Of a stretch of 64,000 nt of DNA, positions 23,865 through 32,568 are shown piece by piece. Origin of the DNA: Thalassobacillus devorans (GTDB lineage Bacteria; Bacillota; Bacilli; Bacillales; Halobacillaceae); assembly GCF_900176565.1 (NCBI RefSeq), contig NZ_FXEH01000004.1, forward strand, positions 310,001 to 374,000, in the 5' to 3' direction. Below the pieces are notes generated by a model. The model was not told the DNA's origin. It searched no databases and saw only the letters and a program-made list of their open reading frames with translations. The translations under genes and the position numbers were made by a program. The stretch's first letter is position 1, and every line of letters starts with the position of its first letter.

Positions 23865-25310
23865 ATGCTTACATTTGTTGCATCCATCGCACTATTACTG
23901 ACAGGTTATTTCGTTTACGCAAAGGTGGTCGAACGAATTTTCGGCATTGACGACCAACAGCAGACACCAGCATACAGAAACAATGACGGCTTCGATTACA
24001 TGCCGATGAGCTGGTGGAAGGCAAGCTTGATCCAGTTATTGAATATCGCTGGGCTCGGTCCGATTTTTGGAGCAGTAATGGGAGCGTTATATGGTCCTAT
24101 TGCATTTATTTGGATTGTAATTGGCTCGATTTTTGCAGGAGCCGTACATGACTATTTTTCAGGAATGTTGTCGCTTCGTCATAATGGAGCGCAGTACCCG
24201 ACTCTCGTTGGCAAATACTTAGGAAAATATGCAAAATCTATTATTAATCTACTATCGATAGCTTTAATGATTCTGGTAGCTGCCGCTTTTACAGCAGGCC
24301 CGGCACAGCTGATGGCGGAAGTGACCCCACTGGGATTCCTGGCTTCCCTCTTGCTCATATTCGCTTACTTTTTAATCGCGACCGTTTTGCCAGTGAATAA
24401 AATCATCGGTAAGGTCTACCCGGTTTTTGGTGCCGTATTGATCTTCATGGCAGTGGCGATCGGAATCGGCTTGTTCTTTTTCGATAACCCGGTGCCGAAC
24501 TTGACAGTAAGCAACCTTCATCCGGAAAATTTGCCAGTTTGGCCGTTGTTGATGGTCACTATTTCCTGTGGTGCTATTTCCGGCTTTCATAGTACGCAAA
24601 GCCCGATACTGGCTCGTACTCTTAAAAAAGAGAGTGAAGGCCGTAAAGTATTTTACGGTGCCATGATAGCAGAAGGTGTCATCGCTTTGATTTGGGCAGC
24701 AGCAGGTATGGCTTTCTTCGGGAACACTGGCGGGCTGCAGGAAGCATTAGCAGCAGGCGGTCCTGCTGGCGTAGTTAATGAAATCAGCACGACTACCCTT
24801 GGAACCTTAGGTGGTATCCTGGCAGTACTCGGCGTTATCATTCTTCCAATCACGACAGGTGATACAGCGCTTCGTTCCTCACGGATGATGCTTGCTGATC
24901 TATTAAAACAAGTTAGTAAAAAGGAGTTGAAGGGAAACTGGGTGAAAATCGGTCTTGTATTCCCTGTAGCAATTCCAACCTTTTTATTGACGCAAATGGA
25001 CTACAGCTTCCTTTGGCGTTATGTTGGCTGGTCCAACCAGGTTGTGGCCACCGTCATGCTATGGACAGCAGCGATGTATTTGCTGCAGAGTAAGAAATTC
25101 CACTGGATTGCCAGTATCCCAGCGCTATTTATGACTGGTGTTGTCAGTACGTATATCTTCTATGCTCCTGAAGGCTTCGGTTTAGCTTATTCGACATCGA
25201 TGATCATCGGTTCGGTCATCTGGCTGGCAGTCGCTGTCTGGTTTGTCGTACAAATAATGAAACATAAAGGAATGCTCAATAAACAAGTTATTGCGAGAAA
25301 AGCAAGCTGA
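23865..25310 (+). CDS. cstA: Carbon starvation protein CstA family transporter, 481 aa
   Basis: A polytopic membrane protein (about 13 spans) with the CstA signatures GFDYMPMSWWKASLIQLLNIAGLGPIFGAVMGALYGP, AGAVHDYFSGMLSLRHNG and GFHSTQSPILARTL. CstA proteins import peptides or pyruvate during carbon limitation. It is the shorter type without the long C-terminal extension of E. coli CstA. The ATG follows GGGAGG; a cre-like box lies about 100 bp upstream. Single gene. Confidence 0.9.
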   Translation: MLTFVASIALLLTGYFVYAKVVERIFGIDDQQQTPAYRNNDGFDYMPMSWWKASLIQLLNIAGLGPIFGAVMGALYGPIAFIWIVIGSIFAGAVHDYFSGMLSLRHNGAQYPTLVGKYLGKYAKSIINLLSIALMILVAAAFTAGPAQLMAEVTPLGFLASLLLIFAYFLIATVLPVNKIIGKVYPVFGAVLIFMAVAIGIGLFFFDNPVPNLTVSNLHPENLPVWPLLMVTISCGAISGFHSTQSPILARTLKKESEGRKVFYGAMIAEGVIALIWAAAGMAFFGNTGGLQEALAAGGPAGVVNEISTTTLGTLGGILAVLGVIILPITTGDTALRSSRMMLADLLKQVSKKELKGNWVKIGLVFPVAIPTFLLTQMDYSFLWRYVGWSNQVVATVMLWTAAMYLLQSKKFHWIASIPALFMTGVVSTYIFYAPEGFGLAYSTSMIIGSVIWLAVAVWFVVQIMKHKGMLNKQVIARKAS

Positions 25311-25315
25311 TGAAG

Positions 25316-25350
25316 AAACCCCGATCCAGCTATAGGATCGGGGTTTTTTC
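25316..25350. terminator. Terminator of cstA, possibly bidirectional
   Basis: 12-bp stem AAACCCCGATCC / GGATCGGGGTTT with T-run on the plus side; the converging LysM gene ends five bases away. Confidence 0.85.
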
Positions 25351-25354
25351 TGTT

Positions 25355-26152
25355 CTAAAAAGTTACCGGGATTCGTACAAGATCCTGGATACTGTTGTCT
25401 TTGGCACTTCTGCTATATACCCACATTTCACCCGAGCTGCTTGTCGGCTGCCGGTCAAATGGCAGCGTACTGCTGAAGAATCCATAAGCAGGTGCCCCCT
25501 CGGATGCGGTTGTGAAGCGTTCACGGGAAACAACTACATTATTATTGTCCCTTACTTGATGATGGACGGAAGCCTCAAAAACCCGGGCATATCCTTCTAC
25601 TTGCTGCCCACTTCTAATTCGGGTCCCTGGGAGCGGAGTAGTAGCAAAGATGTTAGTAGAAGTAGGAATAGGGATAACCAGGTGATAGCCGGGCCAGATG
25701 ACATCTCTTTGAAAACCAGGCCTGTCGCTGTTTGCTTTTTCAATGGCTTCTAGCGTGGTACCGAATCGGGAAGCGATACGGTATAGCGTGTCCCCGGATT
25801 CGATTTCATACGAAAATGCCGGCACTAAGAGCAATTGATCGATATAAATGAGGTTCGGATTATCGATTTTATTGATACCGGCCAATAAATCTACCGATGT
25901 TTGAAAAGAAGCGGCAATCCCTCTTAACCCATCCCCCGGGTAAACAACATAACTCATTATCGGGGACGGAGTAGAAGTAGGTACTACCAACACATCTTCT
26001 GGAAAAATAAGCCCGCGGTCTGTAACAGGGGGGAACAAATGGTTTGCCTGTTCAATAGCTTCCACAGTGGTACCGAACCTGCGGGCAATAGCGTATAAGG
26101 TATCTCCTTGCTTGATTGTATATATATATCCTTTTTGTTCGGTGATCGCCAA
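25355..26152 (-). CDS. LysM-repeat protein with C-terminal Gmad2 domain, 265 aa
   Basis: Three LysM peptidoglycan-binding repeats: YTIKQGDTLYAIARRFGTTVEAIEQAN, YVVYPGDGLRGIAASFQTSVDLLAGIN and YEIESGDTLYRIASRFGTTLEAIEKAN, each ending in a VVPT/LLVPA/LVIPI-type strand. The last roughly 90 residues (TPLPGTRIRSGQQVEGYARVFEASV...) look like the Gmad2 immunoglobulin-like domain of spore germination and sporulation proteins. There is no signal peptide, which suits deposition on spore layers (inference). The TTG start is chosen because the upstream GTG is itself part of the AGGAGGTG ribosome binding site. Confidence 0.85.
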   Translation of the reverse strand: MAITEQKGYIYTIKQGDTLYAIARRFGTTVEAIEQANHLFPPVTDRGLIFPEDVLVVPTSTPSPIMSYVVYPGDGLRGIAASFQTSVDLLAGINKIDNPNLIYIDQLLLVPAFSYEIESGDTLYRIASRFGTTLEAIEKANSDRPGFQRDVIWPGYHLVIPIPTSTNIFATTPLPGTRIRSGQQVEGYARVFEASVHHQVRDNNNVVVSRERFTTASEGAPAYGFFSSTLPFDRQPTSSSGEMWVYSRSAKDNSIQDLVRIPVTF

Positions 26153-26246
26153 TATTAACACCTCCTCTCTAAATAAAATATGGTTGTATCATTGAAGAGA
26201 GAACGGTACTTTGTCTAATTTTCATTAAAAACTATAATATTGGCAA

Positions 26247-26276
26247 TTGACTGACAATTACAAGGTTATATATAAT
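26247..26276 (+). promoter_or_regulatory. Promoter of eutB
   Basis: TTGACT, 18-bp spacer, TATAAT, about 26 bases before the eutB start codon. Confidence 0.65.
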
Positions 26277-26302
26277 TCAGAAAAGGTATTGGGGGTGGCG
26301 GA

Positions 26303-27283
26303 ATGGAAAGAATGCAAGTGGCAGGTGTAACGATCCGGGATGTTTGGAGAGCTCAAAAGCGTATAGCAAGCATAGTATCTAAAACTCCATTGCTTTTTTC
26401 TCAGCATCTGTCTGACAGGCTGGAGGCTAATGTCTATTTGAAACTAGAGAATATGCAACCGACTGGAGCCTTCAAACTAAGAGGAGCTGCCAACAAGATT
26501 TTGTCGTTGACGAGAGAAGAAAAGAATAAAGGGGTAGCTACTTTTTCAACAGGAAATCACGGGATTGCGGTTGCTCACGTAGCAAAAGCGGCCAATATAC
26601 CTGCGACTGTCTGTATTTCCAGAAGAGTGCCGCAGGAAAAGGTGAAAAAGTTGAAGCGTCTGGGTGCCCATGTGGAGATAGTTGGTGATAATCAGGACGA
26701 CGCCGAACAGTATTGCTACGAACTGGAGAAGCAATCAGGCGTTACAGTCATAAAGCCATTTGATGACCCGGAAGTCATCGCTGGCCAAGGGACGATTGCA
26801 TTGGAACTTTTAGAAGAATGCCCGGAAATTGATCAGGCGGTCATTCCATTGTCAGGTGGCGGGCTGCTTGCAGGAATCAGTCTTGCATTGAAATCCACGG
26901 ACGCGACTATTAATATCACTGGTGTTTCTATGGAGAAAGGAGCAGTCATGCATGAAAGTCTGAAGCATGGCAGGCCCATCGTTTTGAAAGAGTCGGACAC
27001 CTTAGCCGATAGCTTGCTCGGCGGGCTTGGTCCTGATAATCGCTACACTTTTTCAATGGTGAAACAATTAATGGATAAGAGTGTGCTTGTATCGGAGGAT
27101 TCGATTGCAAAAGGGATAATGTTTATGCTGGAATATCATAAAATGGCAATAGAGGGGGCAGCCGGAGCAGGAATTGGCTGGCTGCTGGGAGAAGAAAGTA
27201 GTAAATATAAAAATATTGTCCTAGTCATCAGCGGAAACAATGTCGATCATGACACGATCCGTTCCTTGACCGGCAAGTATTAG
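26303..27283 (+). CDS. eutB: Hydroxyectoine utilization dehydratase EutB
   Basis: PLP-dependent threonine-dehydratase-like enzyme, 326 aa, without an ACT domain. The PLP lysine is in TGAFKLRGA (Lys58), with STGNHG and the glycine-rich LSGGGLLAG phosphate loop. GVSMEKGAVMHESL and TLADSLLGGLGPDNRYTF are the features that distinguish EutB from ordinary IlvA as I know the family. In ectoine degraders EutB removes the hydroxyl group so that hydroxyectoine joins the ectoine route. First gene of the cluster; doeA and eutC nearby support the call. Confidence 0.85.
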   Translation: MERMQVAGVTIRDVWRAQKRIASIVSKTPLLFSQHLSDRLEANVYLKLENMQPTGAFKLRGAANKILSLTREEKNKGVATFSTGNHGIAVAHVAKAANIPATVCISRRVPQEKVKKLKRLGAHVEIVGDNQDDAEQYCYELEKQSGVTVIKPFDDPEVIAGQGTIALELLEECPEIDQAVIPLSGGGLLAGISLALKSTDATINITGVSMEKGAVMHESLKHGRPIVLKESDTLADSLLGGLGPDNRYTFSMVKQLMDKSVLVSEDSIAKGIMFMLEYHKMAIEGAAGAGIGWLLGEESSKYKNIVLVISGNNVDHDTIRSLTGKY

Positions 27284-27307
27284 TTTAACAAGGGTGAGGT
27301 GGGGGAT

Positions 27308-28984
27308 ATGGGATTGACCGTAAAAGACATCATCCAGCTTCCGATTATGGAGACAGCCAAGGTCAAGACAGGTAAGTCAGTGTTACATGAAAAAGAGGTC
27401 GATTGGATTTCGGTGATTGAGACACCAGTTGAAAATTTTGTGCGAAGCAAAGAGTTCGTTTTAAGTACAGGAATTGGCTGTGAAGATGACCCTCTGCTGT
27501 TGGAGGAATTCACAAGGGATGTCATCCAATCCGGAGCTTCTGTCCTGGCGTTTGCCACTGGCCGTTATATCTATGATATACCAGACCGAATTTTACAGCT
27601 CGCTGAACAAAAGGACCTGATCCTTATCGATCTCCCCTGGGAAGTACGTTTTGGTGATATCCTGCAAGTGGTGCTGGAAGAAATCAGTCAGGAGAAGAAG
27701 GCCGAAAGACAGCAGGCAGAAGAAATCAGACAGGAATTGATTACATTTGTTTTAAATGGTAAAGGACTTCAGGAAATATCTAATTATTTGTATAAAAATA
27801 CGAAAATACCGATTGCGATCAGTGATCACAATAAGCGGATACGGGCCAACCATGATGTCGATCCGCACCTGCTGGATGTTTTTAATGGAAAGGTTGACGG
27901 GCAGGTACAGCAAATCCCCCAGACTGATATCCAGTTCAGCGAGCATCCACTGTACCACCATATTGAAGAATTTGTCATCGATCAACAGACATGTTATCAG
28001 CTTACAATCCTTTCGAATCAAAAAAAACAAGGATATTTAATTTTTAAGCCGGATGACCGTCACCAGCTGACGTGGCTGGTCATGAATATTTTAGAACATG
28101 CCCTGACGGCTTGTGCCCTTTATTTTTTGCAGGAAAATGCTATTGAAATGACCGAAATCCGCTTGAAGGATAATTTCTTATTAGATCTCGCTAAAAATGA
28201 TACAGAAATTACGAAGCAGACGATGTCGAAGGGACAGTTGCTTGGGTATGACCTGACAAAGTCTTATATCTGTATGGTAGGTGAAATCAGCTTTACGGAA
28301 ACGAATCAAAAATTGAAGGAAACGGATCGTTCTGCTGGCTCTTCCCTCCATAGCCGTAATTATTATATTCAAAAAGAAATCAATCAGGCTGGCGAGCTAC
28401 TGAGCAGGAGTACCATGACGACCTTTGAGGATGGGGAAGTGATTGTGTATCTGGAAGCGGATCATCATCCTTATATGGAAGCGTCCAATCAATTTCTGGA
28501 TATGGTCGAACGGCGCTTGAACGATTTATTAGCAGGGATTGAGATATCGTGGGGGATCGCCATTCACAAGGATGGCCATTATTCCTTCCATAAAAGCTAT
28601 CAGGAAGCGAAAACAGCGCTTGATATCGGAAAGCAGCAGTATGGAAAAGGGGAGCGGACCTTTTTCAGTGACACCCGCATCAACCGACTGCTGATGGCGC
28701 TCTCCCATGATCCGGATATTTCGGCAATTGTCAAAGACACATTAGAGAAGCTGATTGAATATGATAAGAAGCGGCAGACGGACTTGATTCACACGTTCAT
28801 TGTTTACAATAAATACAATAGCAATGTCAGTCAGACGGCACGTGCACTCAACTTGCACCGGCAGTCTCTGTTACATCGTCTTCGGAATATTGAGCACTTG
28901 ACAGGCTTGTCATTAGTCGACTCTGATGATTTATTCCTGTTGGAGCTGAGTGTTCGCCTATGGATGCTGAAAAAACTTGAATAA
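27308..28984 (+). CDS. PucR-family transcriptional regulator, 558 aa
   Basis: The N-terminal PucR ligand-type domain (TVKDIIQLPIMETAKVKTGKSVLHEKEVDWISVIETP..., about residues 1-125), a long middle region and the C-terminal PucR helix-turn-helix (NVSQTARALNLHRQSLLHRLRNIEHLTG) are recognisable. PucR proteins are activators of catabolic genes, first known for purine use. Here it lies between eutB and doeA, so it probably controls ectoine catabolism in place of EnuR (MocR-type) or DoeX known from proteobacteria. ATG after AGGTGGGGG; own terminator follows. Confidence 0.85.
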   Translation: MGLTVKDIIQLPIMETAKVKTGKSVLHEKEVDWISVIETPVENFVRSKEFVLSTGIGCEDDPLLLEEFTRDVIQSGASVLAFATGRYIYDIPDRILQLAEQKDLILIDLPWEVRFGDILQVVLEEISQEKKAERQQAEEIRQELITFVLNGKGLQEISNYLYKNTKIPIAISDHNKRIRANHDVDPHLLDVFNGKVDGQVQQIPQTDIQFSEHPLYHHIEEFVIDQQTCYQLTILSNQKKQGYLIFKPDDRHQLTWLVMNILEHALTACALYFLQENAIEMTEIRLKDNFLLDLAKNDTEITKQTMSKGQLLGYDLTKSYICMVGEISFTETNQKLKETDRSAGSSLHSRNYYIQKEINQAGELLSRSTMTTFEDGEVIVYLEADHHPYMEASNQFLDMVERRLNDLLAGIEISWGIAIHKDGHYSFHKSYQEAKTALDIGKQQYGKGERTFFSDTRINRLLMALSHDPDISAIVKDTLEKLIEYDKKRQTDLIHTFIVYNKYNSNVSQTARALNLHRQSLLHRLRNIEHLTGLSLVDSDDLFLLELSVRLWMLKKLE

Positions 28985-28992
28985 TGCCAAAT

Positions 28993-29040
28993 ATAGGCGC
29001 TCTGTGAAACCCATTATGGGTTCTTGCGGAGCGCCTATTT
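28993..29040 (+). terminator. Terminator after the PucR gene
   Basis: Stem TAGGCGCTC / GAGCGCCTA with an inner ACCC/GGGT hairpin, followed by TTTAATTT. The T-run is modest. Confidence 0.7.
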
Positions 29041-29162
29041 AATTTGTATAAAGCCTAGCTTAGAAAGTTCATACATATTGGACATTACATTTGTTTACTT
29101 TAATGAATACAATGAGAAGTAAGAATTATATAAATATTCAGTTAATGTAAGGAGGGAATATA

Positions 29163-30371
29163 ATGATGCTTCCTTTTGATATTTTAGAATACCATGGGCG
29201 GCTGGAGAAAACGAAGAAGCGGATGGAAGAGAGTGGGATAGAGGTGCTGCTGATTACGGATCCCGCTAATATGAATTATCTCTCCGGATATGATGCATGG
29301 TCTTTTTATGTCCATCAGATGCTTGTCATTATTATCGATGAAGCACAGCCATTGTGGATAGGCAGGTTTCAGGATGCTAATGGAGCAAGGAAGACAACCT
29401 GGATCTATGATGAAAATGTAATTTCATATCCTGACTACTACGTTCATTCCGATACCTATCATCCAATGGACTTCATCGCTGAGATATTAAATCAAATTGG
29501 CCAGGGTAACCGGACAATTGGGGTAGAGATGGATAATTATTATTTTTCAGCGAAGGCATTGGAGCAATTGAAGAAAAACATGCCCAATGCAACTTTCAAA
29601 AACGCGGACTTGTTGGTTAACGGTGTCAGAATCATCAAGTCGGATCAGGAAATTGAATACATGAAGCGAGCCGCACAGATAGCCGAACATGCCATGGAAA
29701 AAGGAATTGAAAGTATATATGCTGGGGCAAAAGAATCGGATGTAGCGGCAACTATTTATTATCACCTCGTCAAAGGGGCTAATGGGCATGGAGGCGATTA
29801 TCCTTCGATCGTACCATTGCTGCCATCAGGGGAAAATACCTGCACTCCACATCTTACCTGGTCAGAACGGTCCTTTATGACTGGAGAATCTGTCATCATT
29901 GAATTGGCTGGCTGTTATAAACGTTATCACGTTCCGCTAGCTCGTACGGTCTCTCTAGGAACGCCTGCAGAGGAAATGACAACGCTTTCACCAATAGTGA
30001 CAGAAGGGATCCAGGAAGTGCTGGCAGCAATTAAGCCAGGAATTACTTGTGGTGATATTGAGGCAGTGTGGCGGAAAAGCATCAGCAAATATGGAATGGA
30101 AAAAGAATCAAGACTGGGCTACTCCGTTGGTTTGGGTTACCCTCCTGACTGGGGTGAGCACACCGCGAGCCTGCGAAAAGGTGACCAGACAGTTTTAGAG
30201 CCAAATATGACATTCCATCTGATTCCGGGCCTTTGGTTTGATCACTATGGCATTGAAATTTCGGAGACTTTCCGGGTTACGGATACAGGCTGTGAACGGT
30301 TTACAAATTATCCACAAGGGTTGATTGTACGGGATCCATTGAACCTCAATCCAACCGATAAGATCAGCTAG
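29163..30371 (+). CDS. doeA: Ectoine hydrolase DoeA
   Basis: Peptidase M24 (pita-bread) family, 402 aa. It opens the ectoine ring to N-acetyl-L-2,4-diaminobutyrate. The N-terminal creatinase-like domain carries DPANMNYLSGYDAWSFYVHQM, and the C-terminal part GYSVGLGYPPDWGEHTASLRKGD and LEPNMTFHLIPGLWFDHYGIEISET, which match DoeA/EutD closely. The canonical M24 metal-binding Asp/His set is altered, as is usual for DoeA. AGGAGGG box before ATGATG. Heads the main catabolic operon running to the aldehyde dehydrogenase. Confidence 0.9.
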   Translation: MMLPFDILEYHGRLEKTKKRMEESGIEVLLITDPANMNYLSGYDAWSFYVHQMLVIIIDEAQPLWIGRFQDANGARKTTWIYDENVISYPDYYVHSDTYHPMDFIAEILNQIGQGNRTIGVEMDNYYFSAKALEQLKKNMPNATFKNADLLVNGVRIIKSDQEIEYMKRAAQIAEHAMEKGIESIYAGAKESDVAATIYYHLVKGANGHGGDYPSIVPLLPSGENTCTPHLTWSERSFMTGESVIIELAGCYKRYHVPLARTVSLGTPAEEMTTLSPIVTEGIQEVLAAIKPGITCGDIEAVWRKSISKYGMEKESRLGYSVGLGYPPDWGEHTASLRKGDQTVLEPNMTFHLIPGLWFDHYGIEISETFRVTDTGCERFTNYPQGLIVRDPLNLNPTDKIS

Positions 30372-30384
30372 GAGGTGTCTTGTG

Positions 30385-31332
30385 ATGAAGCTGTTTGCTA
30401 AGGAGGAGATGGAGAAGGTCATCCACCTCGAAAAAGAGGTTATTGACGTAGTCGAGAAGGCCTTTACTGATTTAGTGAAAAAGGAAGTACAAATGCCTCC
30501 AATCATGAGGATTGATGTACCGGAATATAACGGCGAAGTTGATATTAAATCAGCTTATGTAGCCGGGTATGACAGCTTCGCCGTAAAGCTTTCCTCTGGT
30601 TTTTTTGATAATTATAAACTTGGCTTGCCAAGCGCCAGTGGTATGATGCTGTTATTGAGTTCGGAGACCGGAATACCACAGGCTGTACTTGCCGATAACG
30701 GTTATCTCACGGAAATGCGGACAGCTGCTGCAGGAGCAGTAGCAGCAAAACACATGGCCAAGGAGAAAATCAATACAGCAGGGGTAATCGGAACGGGGGC
30801 ACAGGCAAGATATCAAGTAAAAGCTCTCAAGCTAGTCCGGGATTTTGATCATTTGCTCGTCTATGGCCGGACACCTGAGAAAGCCGCAGCATACAAAGCA
30901 GAGATGGAGCGGGAATTGGGGATTAATGTGACGATTTCCAGCTCAGCGGAAGAAATGGTCAGGGCTAGTGATGTAATAATCACTACCACACCAGCAACAA
31001 CACCGGTTATTAAAGCCGAATGGCTTCATCCAGGCTTGCATATAACTGCTATGGGGTCAGACGCCGAGCATAAACAGGAACTGGAGAGCAGCGTTTTAGA
31101 AAAAGCAGATATGTTTGTCTGTGATGTTATCGCCCAGTCAACTAGGCTCGGGGAACTGCGTGCCTGCCACAGCCAGCGGGTGATCGATGAAGCGATTGAA
31201 CTTGGGGAGATTACTGCCGGCGATAAAAAAGGCCGAAATTCTGAAAATCAAATAACAATTTGTGATTTGACTGGTACCGGCATCCAGGACACAGCAATTG
31301 CTAGATATGCCTACGAGAGGCTTACTAAATAA
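30385..31332 (+). CDS. eutC: Ectoine utilization protein EutC (ornithine cyclodeaminase family)
   Basis: NAD(P)-dependent enzyme of the ornithine cyclodeaminase/alanine dehydrogenase family, 315 aa. Seen: DIKSAYVAGYDSFAVKLSSGFFDNYKLGLPSASGMMLLLS, the GNGYLTEMRTAAAGAVAAKHMA-type segment (here DNGYLTEMRT) and the Rossmann loop GVIGTGAQARYQ. In ectoine degraders EutC works with EutB on the hydroxylated intermediate, probably as an imine reductase (known only in outline). GGAGGT box; 13 nt after doeA. Confidence 0.85.
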   Translation: MKLFAKEEMEKVIHLEKEVIDVVEKAFTDLVKKEVQMPPIMRIDVPEYNGEVDIKSAYVAGYDSFAVKLSSGFFDNYKLGLPSASGMMLLLSSETGIPQAVLADNGYLTEMRTAAAGAVAAKHMAKEKINTAGVIGTGAQARYQVKALKLVRDFDHLLVYGRTPEKAAAYKAEMERELGINVTISSSAEEMVRASDVIITTTPATTPVIKAEWLHPGLHITAMGSDAEHKQELESSVLEKADMFVCDVIAQSTRLGELRACHSQRVIDEAIELGEITAGDKKGRNSENQITICDLTGTGIQDTAIARYAYERLTK

Positions 31333-31353
31333 AAATCAAGGGAGGAATTTAGG

Positions 31354-32553
31354 ATGAAAAAGACAAATATCGGAACACGTGCAATTTGGGCGGGGGAAAA
31401 GGATTCATTAGCATTCGGAGCAACACAGGTACCGGTAGTTCACAGTGTGTCGTTTGGTTATGACGATATGGATGACTGGTATGAAGTAGCGGTAGGCAAT
31501 AAAGAAGGGCACATTTATGGAAGAAATACGAATCCAACCGTCCAGGCATTTGAAGAAAAAATCAGGATTCTGGAGGATGCGGAAGCTGCAACCAGCTTTT
31601 CAACAGGGATGGCAGCTATCAGCAACACACTAGGAACACTCTTATTCCCTGGCGACAGGATCGTTTCAATTAAAGATACGTACGGTGGCACGAACAAAAT
31701 TTTTACGGAATTTCTCCCGCAGCAGCAAATCGATGTAGAGCTTTGTGAGACAGGGAATCATGAAGCGATTGAAAGAGAAGTAATGAAAGGGTGTAAAGTT
31801 CTTTATCTGGAAACACCGACCAACCCGACCGTTAAAATAACTGATATTGAACGGATGGCAAAAGTGGCTAAAAAGGTAGGAGCTCTTGTTGTTGTAGATA
31901 ATACGTTTGCAACACCAGTCAACCAGAACCCGCTCGCCTTAGGAGCAGACCTGGTTATCCACAGTGCCACTAAGTTCTTGGGCGGTCATGCCGATGCGCT
32001 TGGCGGAGCTCTTGTCGGAAGTAAAGAACTCGTTGAGAAAGTGTACCATTACCGTGAAATTAACGGGGCTACGCTCGATCCGATGGCGGCATACTTGTTG
32101 CTTCGAGGTATGAAGACATTGAAGCTTCGTATTGATCGTCAAAATGAAAATGCCTTAGCGATAGCCCGTCATTTAAAAACGGTCGATATTGTCGATGACG
32201 TATTCTACCCTGGGCTGGAAGAGCATAAAGGCCACGATATTGCTAAGACGCAAATGAAGGGATTCGGCGGCATGCTAAGCTTTTCTGTCAAAGGCGGGAT
32301 GGATACTGTCCGTCATTTACTGCCTAAGCTCAAGTATTCTAACCGTGCGGCTAACCTTGGTGCTGTCGAAACGATTGTCGGCCCGGCCAGAACTACCAGC
32401 CATGTCGAGTGTACGCCGGAAGAACGGGCGGCAATGGGAATACCAGAAGGATTGATTCGCTACTCTGCAGGGATTGAAGATATCGAAGATTTAAAAGAAG
32501 ACTTGAATCAAGCATTCCGCTCATTGCCAGAGAGTTTGACAGTGAAAGGGTGA
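31354..32553 (+). CDS. Cys/Met-metabolism PLP enzyme (cystathionine gamma-synthase/lyase-like) in the ectoine operon
   Basis: Gamma-family (fold type I) PLP enzyme, 399 aa. Lys207 in HSATKFLGGHADALGG is the PLP lysine; YGRNTNPT, SFSTGMAAIS and ETPTNPTVKITDI are all family motifs. Relatives catalyse beta- or gamma-elimination or replacement on cysteine, homocysteine, methionine or activated homoserine. No sulfur gene is near it. Here it occupies the place normally taken by the DoeD transaminase, so a role on 2,4-diaminobutyrate or homoserine-type intermediates is possible but unproven. Confidence 0.82.
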   Translation: MKKTNIGTRAIWAGEKDSLAFGATQVPVVHSVSFGYDDMDDWYEVAVGNKEGHIYGRNTNPTVQAFEEKIRILEDAEAATSFSTGMAAISNTLGTLLFPGDRIVSIKDTYGGTNKIFTEFLPQQQIDVELCETGNHEAIEREVMKGCKVLYLETPTNPTVKITDIERMAKVAKKVGALVVVDNTFATPVNQNPLALGADLVIHSATKFLGGHADALGGALVGSKELVEKVYHYREINGATLDPMAAYLLLRGMKTLKLRIDRQNENALAIARHLKTVDIVDDVFYPGLEEHKGHDIAKTQMKGFGGMLSFSVKGGMDTVRHLLPKLKYSNRAANLGAVETIVGPARTTSHVECTPEERAAMGIPEGLIRYSAGIEDIEDLKEDLNQAFRSLPESLTVKG

Positions 32554-32568
32554 TAGGGAGGGGTCCTT

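Noticed and set aside
25310-25753. 147-codon plus-strand reading frame after cstA
   Set aside because: Antisense to the LysM/Gmad2 gene, whose repeats and ribosome binding site are clear; the frame overlaps the cstA terminator.
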